A DNA stretch of 64,000 nt from Synechococcus sp. Cruz-7E5 (GTDB lineage Bacteria > Cyanobacteriota > Cyanobacteriia > PCC-6307 > Cyanobiaceae): assembly GCF_024345995.1 (NCBI RefSeq), contig NZ_JAGQCE010000007.1:62001-126000 (forward strand). The letters are read 5' to 3'. Both the position numbers and the translations under genes were made by a program. Below, piece by piece: positions 6,838-16,101 of the stretch. Position 1 is the stretch's first letter. Each line of letters begins with the position of its first letter. The notes beneath the pieces are model-generated. The model saw only the letters and a list, made by a program, of their open reading frames with translations. It made no database searches and was not told the DNA's origin.

Positions 6838-8091
6838 TCAGTCCTCCCCCAGCATTCGCTGCAGTGGCCTCCAGGCAGCCGCAGCGGCAGGCAAGGCCCG
6901 CAGCACCTCCTCGCAGAAGCCGCGCTTGAGCAGTCCGGCAGCCACCGACGCCGAGAGACCCCGACTCTGCAGATAGAACAGTTCGTCGGTCTGGAGCCGG
7001 CTCACGGTGGCGCCATGGGCGCAGCGCACGTCGTCGGCCACGATCTCCAGCTCCGGCTTGGTGTCGATCCGGGCCTGGTTGGAGAGCAGCAGGTTGCGGC
7101 TGAGCTGGGAGGCATTGGTGCGCTGGGCGGCCCGGGGAACCCTCACCGCTCCGTTGAACACGCTGCGGCCGCGGTCATCGGCAATGGCTTTGTGAAGCTG
7201 ATCCAGCTGGCCCTCGGGGCCGCGGAATTCGACGCGGCTGTGGGTGTCGACCAGCTGTTGGCCGTCGGCCAGCTGCAGGGCTTTGAGGCTGGTGGTGGCT
7301 TCGCCATCCACCTGCACCACCCGGGGCTCGAAGCGCGAGAGCGCCCAGCCATGGCTGGCCCACACCGACTCAAGCTGACTGCGGGGCTCCTGCTCCACCG
7401 CCAGGTGGCCCAGGAAACAGGCCTGACCCTCTCCCAGGGCCAGCAGGCCATGACGCAGCGTGGATTCGCGGCCCAGATGGGCTTCCATCACCAGGCTCGA
7501 AAGGCTGCAACCTGAGCCGAGCTGGATCTGCAGCACCTTCAGGCTGGCCTTCTCCTCCAGCAGCAGCAACACCCGGACGGGGCGCATCACACCGTCTTCG
7601 GCGGCCTGGCTCACCAGCTCCAGGGTTGGGACCACCGCACCACTCACCCGCAGCGCCAGCACCCGGGTGGCGCTGGCCTGGTTCAACTCCACGGGCCAGT
7701 GCTGCTCACAGTTGCAGGCGGCCAGGGTGTGACCCAGAGCCTGCTGCACCTCATCAGAGCTCAGAATCGAAAGGCCGGCTGGCAGGCTCTGGCCGTTCAG
7801 GAGATCATCTGGGGCATCAAGCCAGAGGCGGAACACATCTGCCGCAGGCTCGGGCCAGCCGACCTGGGCGCTGGAGGGAGCGAGGACCGGGGCCAGAGCC
7901 GTGAGCGGGGCGAGGTCGGTGAAGCGCCAGTCTTCCTGGCGGCGGGAAGGCAGCGGCTGGCGGGAGAGGGCTTCCCGGCCGCGCCATTGCACCGCTTCGA
8001 GCTCACCGGCAGGGGCAGGCAAACGCTCCAGGAAAGTGGTCACCCAGGTGGAGGCGGCCACAGCCGCGGAGTTGGACATCGCAGCCACCAT
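6838..8091 (-). CDS. sufD: Fe-S cluster assembly scaffold subunit SufD
   Basis: A 417-residue SufD. It shows the beta-helix core of the SufB/SufD family, with RTNASQLSRNLLLSNQARIDTKPELEI spread around positions 320-350 and the C-terminal [21 protein letters not shown] block. SufD pairs with SufB in the SufBC2D scaffold and helps bring in iron. Its ATG shares one base with the sufC stop (TGATG), so translation is coupled. A second start four codons in (MSNSAAV) is possible. Sequence is more divergent than SufB, as is usual. Confidence 0.94.
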   Translation of the reverse strand: MVAAMSNSAAVAASTWVTTFLERLPAPAGELEAVQWRGREALSRQPLPSRRQEDWRFTDLAPLTALAPVLAPSSAQVGWPEPAADVFRLWLDAPDDLLNGQSLPAGLSILSSDEVQQALGHTLAACNCEQHWPVELNQASATRVLALRVSGAVVPTLELVSQAAEDGVMRPVRVLLLLEEKASLKVLQIQLGSGCSLSSLVMEAHLGRESTLRHGLLALGEGQACFLGHLAVEQEPRSQLESVWASHGWALSRFEPRVVQVDGEATTSLKALQLADGQQLVDTHSRVEFRGPEGQLDQLHKAIADDRGRSVFNGAVRVPRAAQRTNASQLSRNLLLSNQARIDTKPELEIVADDVRCAHGATVSRLQTDELFYLQSRGLSASVAAGLLKRGFCEEVLRALPAAAAAWRPLQRMLGED

Positions 8092-8879
8092 CAGGCCACC
8101 TCCAGCACGGCCAGCTCCTGATCGACCCAGTCATAGCCGCGATCTTCAAGCTCCAGCGCCAGCTCCTTGCCGCCAGTGCGCAGGATCCGGCCGCCCGCCA
8201 TCACATGGACGTAGTCAGGTGTGATCACATCCAGCAGACGCTGGTAGTGGGTGATCAGCAAAGTGGCGTTTTCGGGGCTGGCCAGGTGATTCACACCGCC
8301 AGCCACGATCCGCAGGGCGTCGATGTCGAGGCCGGAATCGGTTTCATCGAGGATCGCCACCAGCGGATCGAGCAGAGCCATTTGCAGGATCTCGTTGCGC
8401 TTCTTCTCACCGCCGGAGAAGCCCTCGTTGACGCTGCGTTCGAGAAAAGCCGGATCCATCTGCACCACCTGCAGTCGCTCACGCACCAGGTCCTCAAAGG
8501 CGAAAGTGTCGAGCTCCTCCTCGCCTTTCTCCATGCGGCGAGCATTGGTGGACACCCGCAGAAATTCGAGATTGCTCACCCCCGGGATCTCCACGGGGTA
8601 CTGAAACCCCAGGAACAGCCCCAGCCGGGCTCGCTGCTCCGGTTCGAGGTCGAGCAGGTCGGCGCCGCGATAGCGCACGCTGCCGCCGGTGACGGTGTAA
8701 GCAGGGTGGCCGGCCAGCACCTTGGAGAGGGTGCTCTTGCCGCTGCCGTTGCGGCCCATCACCGCATGGATCTCTCCGGCTTTGATCGTGAGATTGACGC
8801 CCTTCAGGATCGGCTTGTCCTCTACTCGGGCCTGCAGGTCAACGATCTCGAGGAGGGTATCGGCGTCGGGGCGAATCAC
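8091..8879 (-). CDS. sufC: Fe-S cluster assembly ATPase SufC
   Basis: A 262-residue ABC-type ATPase that powers the SufBC2D scaffold. Walker A is GRNGSGKST, the signature [13 protein letters not shown] is the SufC-specific form, and Walker B is [13 protein letters not shown]. The start is taken as GTG 8879 ([12 protein letters not shown]), which gives the family's usual length; the open frame reaches 9041 but that part lies in the spacer and inside sufB and has no SufC likeness. It is separated from sufB by 79 bases, the largest gap within the operon. Confidence 0.95.
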   Translation of the reverse strand: MIRPDADTLLEIVDLQARVEDKPILKGVNLTIKAGEIHAVMGRNGSGKSTLSKVLAGHPAYTVTGGSVRYRGADLLDLEPEQRARLGLFLGFQYPVEIPGVSNLEFLRVSTNARRMEKGEEELDTFAFEDLVRERLQVVQMDPAFLERSVNEGFSGGEKKRNEILQMALLDPLVAILDETDSGLDIDALRIVAGGVNHLASPENATLLITHYQRLLDVITPDYVHVMAGGRILRTGGKELALELEDRGYDWVDQELAVLEVA

Positions 8880-8958
8880 AGCTGATGAAACAAGGGAAAC
8901 GACAGGGGAAGGAGCCACGCTCCGGGAGAACAAACTGTGCTGGACAAGGCCGGGGTGT

Positions 8959-10401
<1,443 letters not shown>

Positions 10402-10406
10402 GGCAT

Positions 10407-10778
10407 TCAGGCGGCAGGGGGTTCGGTATGGGTCTTGATCTCCTCGAGACTGATGCTCTGCTGCTCGCCACGGAAGGGGTTGTCTTCAGTCAGAAAGAGC
10501 ATGCAGTGGCATTCCTTGCGCTCCCTCATCGGCACGCAGGGACAATTCCAGAACGCCTGCTCCGCCTCGGCCTGCTTGTCCTCGTAGTGGCGACAGGGAC
10601 AGAGAGCCGCCCCCAGCTGCTCCTTGTGGCGGGCCAGCCCTTCGAGCACCACCGCCGTCACCCCGGGGTCACTGCAGAAATAGGTGTCGGTCCGCTTGGC
10701 GAAAGCCTCAGCGAAACGCCGGATCAACTCCAGGCTCTCGCTGCTGGGGGCGGCCGTGGCGGAGGGGGCGTCGGACAT
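10407..10778 (-). CDS. ftrC: Ferredoxin-thioredoxin reductase, catalytic subunit
   Basis: A 123-residue protein with the full FTR cysteine set: TYFCSDP, then [19 protein letters not shown] and ECHCMLFL. These bind a [4Fe-4S] cluster next to a redox-active disulfide. FTR passes electrons from photosystem-I-reduced ferredoxin to thioredoxin and so links light to enzyme control. It is the first gene of the minus-strand run leading into sufB, which makes sense for an Fe-S enzyme placed under SufR control. The variable subunit FtrV is not in the window. Confidence 0.95.
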   Translation of the reverse strand: MSDAPSATAAPSSESLELIRRFAEAFAKRTDTYFCSDPGVTAVVLEGLARHKEQLGAALCPCRHYEDKQAEAEQAFWNCPCVPMRERKECHCMLFLTEDNPFRGEQQSISLEEIKTHTEPPAA

Positions 10779-11084
10779 GAATTCAGAACAACGAGGGAGT
10801 CACCGAGGCCGGAGCGGAAGCCCCAGGCGGCGGGAGGATTGAGACAGAACCCGGCAGCAGCACGGCTGCGGGAGGCTGGCGGAATTCCCCAGGAGGGTCA
10901 TCGCACCGGGCTGGCGGCACGATTGAATTACGAAACACAAACGTTTCGTTACCGACAACCCTAGGGCAGCCGAGCTGGCGATGGGGGCTGGCGCCATTCT
11001 GAACTGCCCGTTTCCACAACACCTGAAATAGCGTGGCAATGTGTGGAGAAGGTTCGCGACCAGACGAGCCGGGCTGAGTGTCCG
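10779..11084. promoter_or_regulatory. Divergent ftrC-suf / sufR promoter region
   Basis: This 306-base spacer separates the ftrC-suf operon from sufR and must hold both promoters. The only clear element is the inverted repeat at 10930-10949. Short plus- and minus-strand frames here have no family likeness. Confidence 0.7.
10930..10949. promoter_or_regulatory. Candidate SufR operator
   Basis: ACGAAAC-ACAAAC-GTTTCGT is a perfect inverted repeat with 7-base arms and a 6-base spacer. SufR of Synechocystis is known to bind CAAC-N6-GTTG; here the core AAC-N6-GTT and the spacing are kept while the flanking bases differ. Its place between sufR and the suf operon supports joint control of both. Confidence 0.7.
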
Positions 11085-11753
11085 ATGAGCGCTTCCACCC
11101 AGACACCAACCCGAGAAGCAGCCCTTGCCCTCCTGCTGCGCCAGGGAGAGGCCACGGCAGCTCAGCTCGCCGAGCTTCTGGGTGTGTCGGTGCAGGTGAT
11201 GCGCCGCCATCTGCGCAGCCTTGAAGACGATGGCCTGGTGGCCAGCAGCCCCAGCGGCGAAGGCCCCGGGCGCCCAAGCAATCACTGGCACCTCACCCCT
11301 GCAGGGCACGACCAGTTCCCCAACGGCAGCGAGCACTTTGCCCTGGGTCTGCTCACCTCCCTCGCCGACAGCCTTCCTGCCGACACCGTGCAGACCCTCC
11401 TGCGCCAGCAGGCCATTGCCAAAGCGCTCGACTACCGGCGGCAGATCGGCACTGGCTCCCTGCCGGAGCGGCTGGAGCGGCTGGTGGAGCTGCGCTGCAG
11501 CGAGGGCTACGTGAGCGACTGCCACCCCGAGCCCGACGGGCTGTCCTGGTGCATGAGCGAATTCCACTGCTCCGTTTCCCGCCTGGCTGAACAGTTCCCG
11601 GTGCTGTGCGATCAGGAACTGCAACAGATGCGCCACACCTTCCCCGACTGCAGCGTGGAGCGGGTGCACTGGCGTCTCGAAGCGGGCCATTCCTGCGGCT
11701 TCCGCATCACCCCTGACAACGGGGGATCTTCCCAGCTCTCCCAGGATGGCTGA
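11085..11753 (+). CDS. sufR: Fe-S-sensing transcriptional repressor SufR
   Basis: A 222-residue DeoR-type winged-helix repressor of the suf operon. The helix-turn-helix lies near residues 20-45 (ATAAQLAELLGVSVQVMRRHL). The C-terminal sensor part carries the cysteines that hold the [4Fe-4S] cluster: VSDCHPE, SWCMSEFHC and PVLCDQE, plus HSCGF further on. With the cluster bound it represses suf; on cluster loss it lets go. MSASTQ at 11085 is chosen over the upstream GTG/ATG frame start at 11043 because family likeness begins there. It is divergent from ftrC-suf and overlaps the next gene by eight bases. Confidence 0.95.
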   Translation: MSASTQTPTREAALALLLRQGEATAAQLAELLGVSVQVMRRHLRSLEDDGLVASSPSGEGPGRPSNHWHLTPAGHDQFPNGSEHFALGLLTSLADSLPADTVQTLLRQQAIAKALDYRRQIGTGSLPERLERLVELRCSEGYVSDCHPEPDGLSWCMSEFHCSVSRLAEQFPVLCDQELQQMRHTFPDCSVERVHWRLEAGHSCGFRITPDNGGSSQLSQDG

Positions 11754-12135
11754 GTCCCAGGCCGGCCCCCTCGCCAGCGACGACCTGGCCGCCATCGAGG
11801 CCACCCTGCTCCCCAGTCTCGAGCGCCACCACCTGCGCCTGCTGGCCCACTGCCTGCGCACCCTGCAGGAGGCCGCCGGCAGCCGCTGCGGCCCCCTGCC
11901 TTCCCGCCCCGCCCTGCTCGCCTGGGTCGCAAGCCAGGGCGCCCTGGTGGCCGATCCCGACTTTCAGCAGGTGTTTCTCAACCAGCTCGAATGCGCCGCT
12001 CTGCAGTTGCAGGAGCTGGCGATCAGGCTCGACTGCGAACCCCTCGCCCTCGAGATCGGTGACCTGATCGCCTGGGCGGAGGCGGCAGCCAGAAGCCGGC
12101 TCAGCCTCGCCACCCCAGTCCAACCACCAGGCTGA
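11746..12135 (+). CDS. Conserved hypothetical protein downstream of sufR
   Basis: A 129-residue, helix-rich soluble protein with no signal peptide or membrane helix. It contains two single cysteines (AHCLRTL, RLDCEPL) and one in GSRCGPL. No domain is recognised. Its start overlaps the sufR stop, so the two are translated together, hinting at a link with Fe-S metabolism, but this is inference from place only. Its 3' end overlaps the convergent permease gene by 35 bases. Confidence 0.7.
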   Translation: MAESQAGPLASDDLAAIEATLLPSLERHHLRLLAHCLRTLQEAAGSRCGPLPSRPALLAWVASQGALVADPDFQQVFLNQLECAALQLQELAIRLDCEPLALEIGDLIAWAEAAARSRLSLATPVQPPG

Positions 12136-13000
12136 CCCCGGCCAGGGCCAGCACAGCCGCCAGCAAGCCACTGAGGCCTGGCCGGTCACCCTCCAGGCCC
12201 GCCAGGGGCAGGGCCAGCACCGGAGCGGTGGCCAGCAGGGCCACGGCCAGGCCGGCCGGCAGGTGCTGGAGAGCCGTCTGTTGCAGCACGATGCCGGCAC
12301 TGGTGCCCAGCAAAGTGGCGAGCAGCACCAGGGGCCAGCGCAGCCGCAGCGTCCGCGGGCGCATGCCCGGGGGAGGCAGCCGCCGCAGCAACGGCACCAT
12401 CACGATGGCCGCCGCCGCCAGGCGCAGGGTGGCCGACTGCAGCGGCGGCAGATCCGAATCACGCAGGGCCGCTCTTGAGAGCAGGGCACCGGCGCTGCCG
12501 CAGACCAGGGCTGCCAGGGCCAGCACCAGGCCCAGTCGCTGCCCCCCCGGGGGCAAGGGCACGACGTCAGGCCCCCCGGACGGGGACGGCTGACGGGCCA
12601 CCAGCGCCACCGACAGGCAGATCAGGGCCACCCCAAACCCCTGGGGCCAGCGGGGCCACTCGGCCAGAAACAGGGCCCCGCCCAGCAGTGACAGCGCCGG
12701 ACCACCCGCCTCGAGGGTGAGGGTGCGGCGCGTACCCAGCCGGCGCAGGGCCGCGAAGTAGAGGCTGTCCCCCATAGCGATGCCGACCACGCCGCTGGCC
12801 AGGAGCAGCATCAGCGCCAGGGGGGAGACCAGCCACCCCCCCAGCAGCAGAACCGGCAACTGGAGTCCCACCGCAATCAGGTTCTTGACCAGGTTGAGCT
12901 GGGCGGCGCTCAAGGAGGTGGGCAACCGCCGCCAGAGGCTGCTGGAGAGCGCCCAGCAGAGGGCTGCGGCCAGGGCCGCCACGACTCCCGTTGTGGCCAC
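12101..13000 (-). CDS. EamA/DMT-family permease
   Basis: A 299-residue integral membrane protein with about ten predicted helices in two repeated halves, the EamA layout. The first half begins VVAALAAALCWALSSSLWRRL, and the Gly-rich helix SGVVGIAMGDSLYFAALRRLG matches the conserved end of EamA repeats. The second half starts about residue 155 (LGLVLALAALVCGSAGALLSR). Substrates of this superfamily range from amino acids to nucleotide sugars and none can be picked here. It is transcribed against the sufR operon and overlaps it at the 3' end. Confidence 0.85.
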   Translation of the reverse strand: MATTGVVAALAAALCWALSSSLWRRLPTSLSAAQLNLVKNLIAVGLQLPVLLLGGWLVSPLALMLLLASGVVGIAMGDSLYFAALRRLGTRRTLTLEAGGPALSLLGGALFLAEWPRWPQGFGVALICLSVALVARQPSPSGGPDVVPLPPGGQRLGLVLALAALVCGSAGALLSRAALRDSDLPPLQSATLRLAAAAIVMVPLLRRLPPPGMRPRTLRLRWPLVLLATLLGTSAGIVLQQTALQHLPAGLAVALLATAPVLALPLAGLEGDRPGLSGLLAAVLALAGVSLVVGLGWRG

Positions 13001-13055
13001 CGGGCAACGGCTGGGGTGAGGGAGTTGCGATCATCGCTACAGCCGTGCTGCCCCC

Positions 13056-13682
13056 GTGAGCGTTCCGATCTCCGATGCCCTCAGTTTCTTCAGGCTGAGC
13101 TGCGGCCGCTGGCGCTCCCAGCGCACCAGCCACCACCTGTTGCACAGGCGCGCCGAGGCCGGCGGGTCTCTGATCGAGGTCACGGAGGTGGAGGCCAGCG
13201 ACCCGCGCCTCCAGGCGATTGCCGAACTGCACGGCCAGGACCCGGCAGGGCTGGTGGGGGGCTGCCAGGTGCGCTGGAACGGCTCGATGGCCTGGGACAA
13301 GGCTGGTGAAGCGCACCAGGGGGAGTCGGTGTTCGGCCTGATCCCCACCGACGCCTCAGGGCGCGCGGGATTGCTCTTACGCGACCGGGGCTACGCGGAG
13401 ACCGCTCCGGTGGCTGGGCACTTCCGCATGGATGAGCGCGACGGCCTGTTGCTCACCACGGCCTACGAAACGATGAGCAGCCTGGAGCGCTTCTGGTTTC
13501 CCAACCCAAATCTGCGCCTGCGCACCAGCACGGTGGAGGGGCTCTCCAACACGGCCTCTTTCTGCATGGAAAGCCGCTGCCTGCCTATCGACGGCGAAGG
13601 GGAAACCAACGACTCAGACGATGGCGCCACAGTCGTATCGGAGCCCCCCCGCAGGCCACTGGTTTCAGCCTTCGGCTGGTGA
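13056..13682 (+). CDS. cpcS: Phycobiliprotein lyase, CpcS/CpeS family
   Basis: A 208-residue lyase that attaches phycocyanobilin (or a related bilin) to Cys-84-type sites of phycobiliproteins. The N-terminal signature FFRLSCGRWRSQRTSHHL is characteristic, followed by SLIEVTEVEA and the SMAWDKAG and ERFWFPNPNLRLRTSTVEG barrel strands. The fold is a lipocalin-like beta-barrel. A C-terminal tail of about 25 polar residues is extra. It lies upstream of cpcG on the same strand, 114 bases away, so the window holds both pigment attachment and antenna assembly. Confidence 0.9.
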   Translation: MSVPISDALSFFRLSCGRWRSQRTSHHLLHRRAEAGGSLIEVTEVEASDPRLQAIAELHGQDPAGLVGGCQVRWNGSMAWDKAGEAHQGESVFGLIPTDASGRAGLLLRDRGYAETAPVAGHFRMDERDGLLLTTAYETMSSLERFWFPNPNLRLRTSTVEGLSNTASFCMESRCLPIDGEGETNDSDDGATVVSEPPRRPLVSAFGW

Positions 13683-13796
13683 GGAACGTGCCCCTGCATG
13701 CCTCTCAAACATTACGGACTGTGAGCCCTGCCGCCCCTGGCGGGGTTCGATCGGGGCTGACTTCTACGATCCACAGCGACGGATGACGATGTTCGC

Positions 13797-14558
13797 GTGG
13801 CGATCCCGCTTCTGAAGTACGCACCCACCAGCCAGAACTCTCGAGTCAAGGCTTTCCGCGTGGGCTCCGACGAGGATCCGAAAGGCGTCTCGCTTGACAA
13901 GGCCTTTGATCGCAACGCCCAGAACGTTGTGATCGAATCGGCCTACCGTCAGATTTTCTTCCACGCCTTCAAGGTCGACCGAGACACGATTCTGGAATCG
14001 CAGCTGCGCGACGGCCAGATCTCTGTGCGTGATTTCATCCGGGCTCTGTGCCTCTCGGATACCTTCACCCGCAGCTTCTACAACCTGAACAGCAACTATC
14101 GGGTGGCCCGCCACCTTGTGGAGAAACTGCTGGGCCGCCAGGTGTATGGAAAAGCCGAAGAAATCGCCTGGTCGGCTGTGATCATGACCAAGGGCGTGGC
14201 CGGCGCCGTAGATCAGATCCTCGACAGCGACGAGTATCTCGAGAACTTTGGCTACGACACCGTGCCTTACCACCGCAACCGGGTGGTGGGCTCCCGTGAA
14301 GTGGGCGAAACCCCCTTCAACATCACCTCGCCGCGCTACGAGGCCTACTACCGAAGCATCCTGGGATTCCCCCAGATTGTTTACACCGGTACCGTCAAGT
14401 CTCTGCCCACAAGAGCACGTCAGCGTCGCGGTGGCTTCCCCGAGGACTACCTTCCCTGGGTGCGTTCGATGCCTGCCATGCGCACCGGAGCCGCATCATC
14501 AGGCAACACCAGCATGGATTACCTCTCCAAGGTCCCCTATCGCAGTGTGGGCCGCTGA
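13797..14558 (+). CDS. cpcG: Phycobilisome rod-core linker CpcG
   Basis: A 253-residue linker with one PBS_linker domain (about residues 12-180) and a basic C-terminal tail. It starts at GTG (MAIPLLKYAPTSQNSRVKAF). Landmarks are NVVIESAYRQIFFHAFKVDR, SVRDFIRALCLSDTFTRSFY and DNLNSNYR-like NLNSNYRVARHLVEKLLGR. It fixes phycocyanin rods to the allophycocyanin core. There is no C-terminal membrane helix, so it is the CpcG1-like form that binds the core, not the membrane-bound CpcL type. A strong terminator follows. Confidence 0.95.
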   Translation: MAIPLLKYAPTSQNSRVKAFRVGSDEDPKGVSLDKAFDRNAQNVVIESAYRQIFFHAFKVDRDTILESQLRDGQISVRDFIRALCLSDTFTRSFYNLNSNYRVARHLVEKLLGRQVYGKAEEIAWSAVIMTKGVAGAVDQILDSDEYLENFGYDTVPYHRNRVVGSREVGETPFNITSPRYEAYYRSILGFPQIVYTGTVKSLPTRARQRRGGFPEDYLPWVRSMPAMRTGAASSGNTSMDYLSKVPYRSVGR

Positions 14559-14592
14559 GTTCAGCGGTCTGCAAGCCCCAAACTCCCTCAGC

Positions 14593-14618
14593 AACGGCGG
14601 CTCACCCCGCCGTTTTTT
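14593..14618 (+). terminator. Intrinsic terminator of cpcG
   Basis: AACGGCGG, a short loop, and CCGCCGTT followed by a run of six T. It lies 35 bases past the cpcG stop. Confidence 0.9.
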
Positions 14619-14728
14619 CATGGCCATCCAGCGGAGGCCCAGTCAGCTGTTGCTGACGGAGGGCGGCTGGATGGCCGAGATCGGCGGGATTCAGCCCAAA
14701 CTGATCCCAAACGAAATCCGGAGAAACG

Positions 14729-15871
14729 GTGACTCAGGCTCTCTCGTCCTTGGCTCGCATGACCCTGCGTCAGCTCCGCCAGATCGCCAGTGACCTCGGT
14801 GTGAGCCTCTACAGCCGCAAAACCAAAGAGGAGCTGCTCAACGAGATCCAGAGCTCCAAGGGCGAAGGGGAACGATCTCGCAGCGAAACGGTGATGGCAC
14901 CAGGTGCCTCCACGCCAAGCCTGGAGATCCTGGAGGCAGGCTTCACTCCAGCTCCACGGCCCGAGGTTGAAACCAAGGTTGTGTTTCTGCCCAGGGACCC
15001 CCAGTGGGCCTATGTCTTCTGGGAGATCGCCGAAACCGAGCGCATCAAGGCCATCGAGGCTGGTGCTGGCCAGCTCTGCCTTCGTGTCGCCGACGTGACC
15101 GGACTGCCCTCGGGCGCCGCTCACCCCCACACGCTCCAGGAAGTTCCCGTCGATAGCCATGCCACAGAGTGGTACCTGCCCGTTCCACTGAGCGACCGCG
15201 ATTACCGCGTTGAGCTGGGGTACCGCAAGCACGGTGGTGGCTGGCTCTCCCTGGGTTTCTCAGCCATAGCCCGGGTACCTTCCCTGCATCCAAGCGAGCA
15301 GATCCTCGATCAGTTCGTCCCTTTCTCTCTGGAAGCGGCACCCAGCGACACAACCCTGGCCAGCTCCTATCCCCAGAGCGGTCTCCACGCGGCCGGAGGA
15401 GTCGACAGCGGCCTGCATGAGCGCCTGTATCAAACCGCCACGGTGCGCTGGAAGCATTTCGGCCGCGGTTCCGAAGCCTTCCATGAGCTCGAAGACTCTG
15501 ACTCTGCTGCAGGCCTGCGCAGTCTCCACGATTCGGGCATCGGCCTTTGGGCCAGTGGCCGTAACGAATCAGGCATCGGTGGTGTTGCGCCCCGTCAGCG
15601 TTCCTTCTGGCTTGTGGCCGATGCCGAGCTGATCGTCTACGGCGCCACCGATCCGACCGCCAAACTCACGATCGGCGATGAAGCCGTGCCTCTCTCTCCC
15701 GACGGCACCTTCCGCGTGCAGGTGCCGTTCCGCGACGGCCAGCAGCTCTATCCCATCCAGGCAGTGGCCGCCGATGGCGAGCAGAAGCGCAGCATCACCC
15801 TCAAGTTCGAGCGCACCACCCCTGAAGACAACAGCAATCCCTCCGACCAGGCCGTGGCGGAGTGGTTCTGA
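14729..15871 (+). CDS. DUF4912 protein with Rho-N/SAP-like N-terminus
   Basis: A 380-residue cytosolic protein starting at GTG. Residues 5-45 (MTLRQLRQIASDLGVSLYSRKTKEELLNEI, split here only for naming) form a Rho-N/SAP-like three-helix motif often found in nucleic-acid-binding proteins. Then follows DUF4912 with FLPRDPQWAYVFWEI and a YRVELGY strand. A second beta-rich unit near residues 290-365 includes a repeated SFWLVADAELIVYGAT strand. Function is unknown; DUF4912 is common in cyanobacteria and Firmicutes. The next small membrane-protein gene starts on its stop codon, so the pair may work together at the membrane. Confidence 0.82.
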   Translation: MTQALSSLARMTLRQLRQIASDLGVSLYSRKTKEELLNEIQSSKGEGERSRSETVMAPGASTPSLEILEAGFTPAPRPEVETKVVFLPRDPQWAYVFWEIAETERIKAIEAGAGQLCLRVADVTGLPSGAAHPHTLQEVPVDSHATEWYLPVPLSDRDYRVELGYRKHGGGWLSLGFSAIARVPSLHPSEQILDQFVPFSLEAAPSDTTLASSYPQSGLHAAGGVDSGLHERLYQTATVRWKHFGRGSEAFHELEDSDSAAGLRSLHDSGIGLWASGRNESGIGGVAPRQRSFWLVADAELIVYGATDPTAKLTIGDEAVPLSPDGTFRVQVPFRDGQQLYPIQAVAADGEQKRSITLKFERTTPEDNSNPSDQAVAEWF

Positions 15872-16044
15872 TGCGCACCTTCGTCGCACTCACCCCCCTG
15901 GCCGGCACTCTCGCCCTGCCTTTCCTGGTGCCAGTGCTGATGGTCAAAGTGGGTATCGGCACGGCCGTGGGCATGGCCGTACTGGTGAGCACCCTCTGGT
16001 TCGTTGTGATGCTGCGCACCGCTGAGATGCCAGGCCACCACTGA
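15871..16044 (+). CDS. Small two-helix membrane protein
   Basis: A 57-residue protein. The ATG at 15871 shares a base with the stop of the DUF4912 gene (TGATG), so translation is coupled; the in-frame GTG nine bases upstream is less likely. Two hydrophobic helices are seen, LAGTLALPFLVPVLMVKVGI and AVGMAVLVSTLWFVVMLRTA, with a short polar C-terminus. No family is recognised. Confidence 0.7.
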   Translation: MRTFVALTPLAGTLALPFLVPVLMVKVGIGTAVGMAVLVSTLWFVVMLRTAEMPGHH

Positions 16045-16101
16045 GGCCAGCCCAACTCCCCCATAGCGGGGAATGCTCAGGGCAGTCGCAACGCGCTGTC
16101 C

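Noticed and set aside
5690-6976. A 428-codon plus-strand frame opposite sufS
   Set aside because: Shadow of a highly conserved gene in GC-rich DNA; no protein family likeness.
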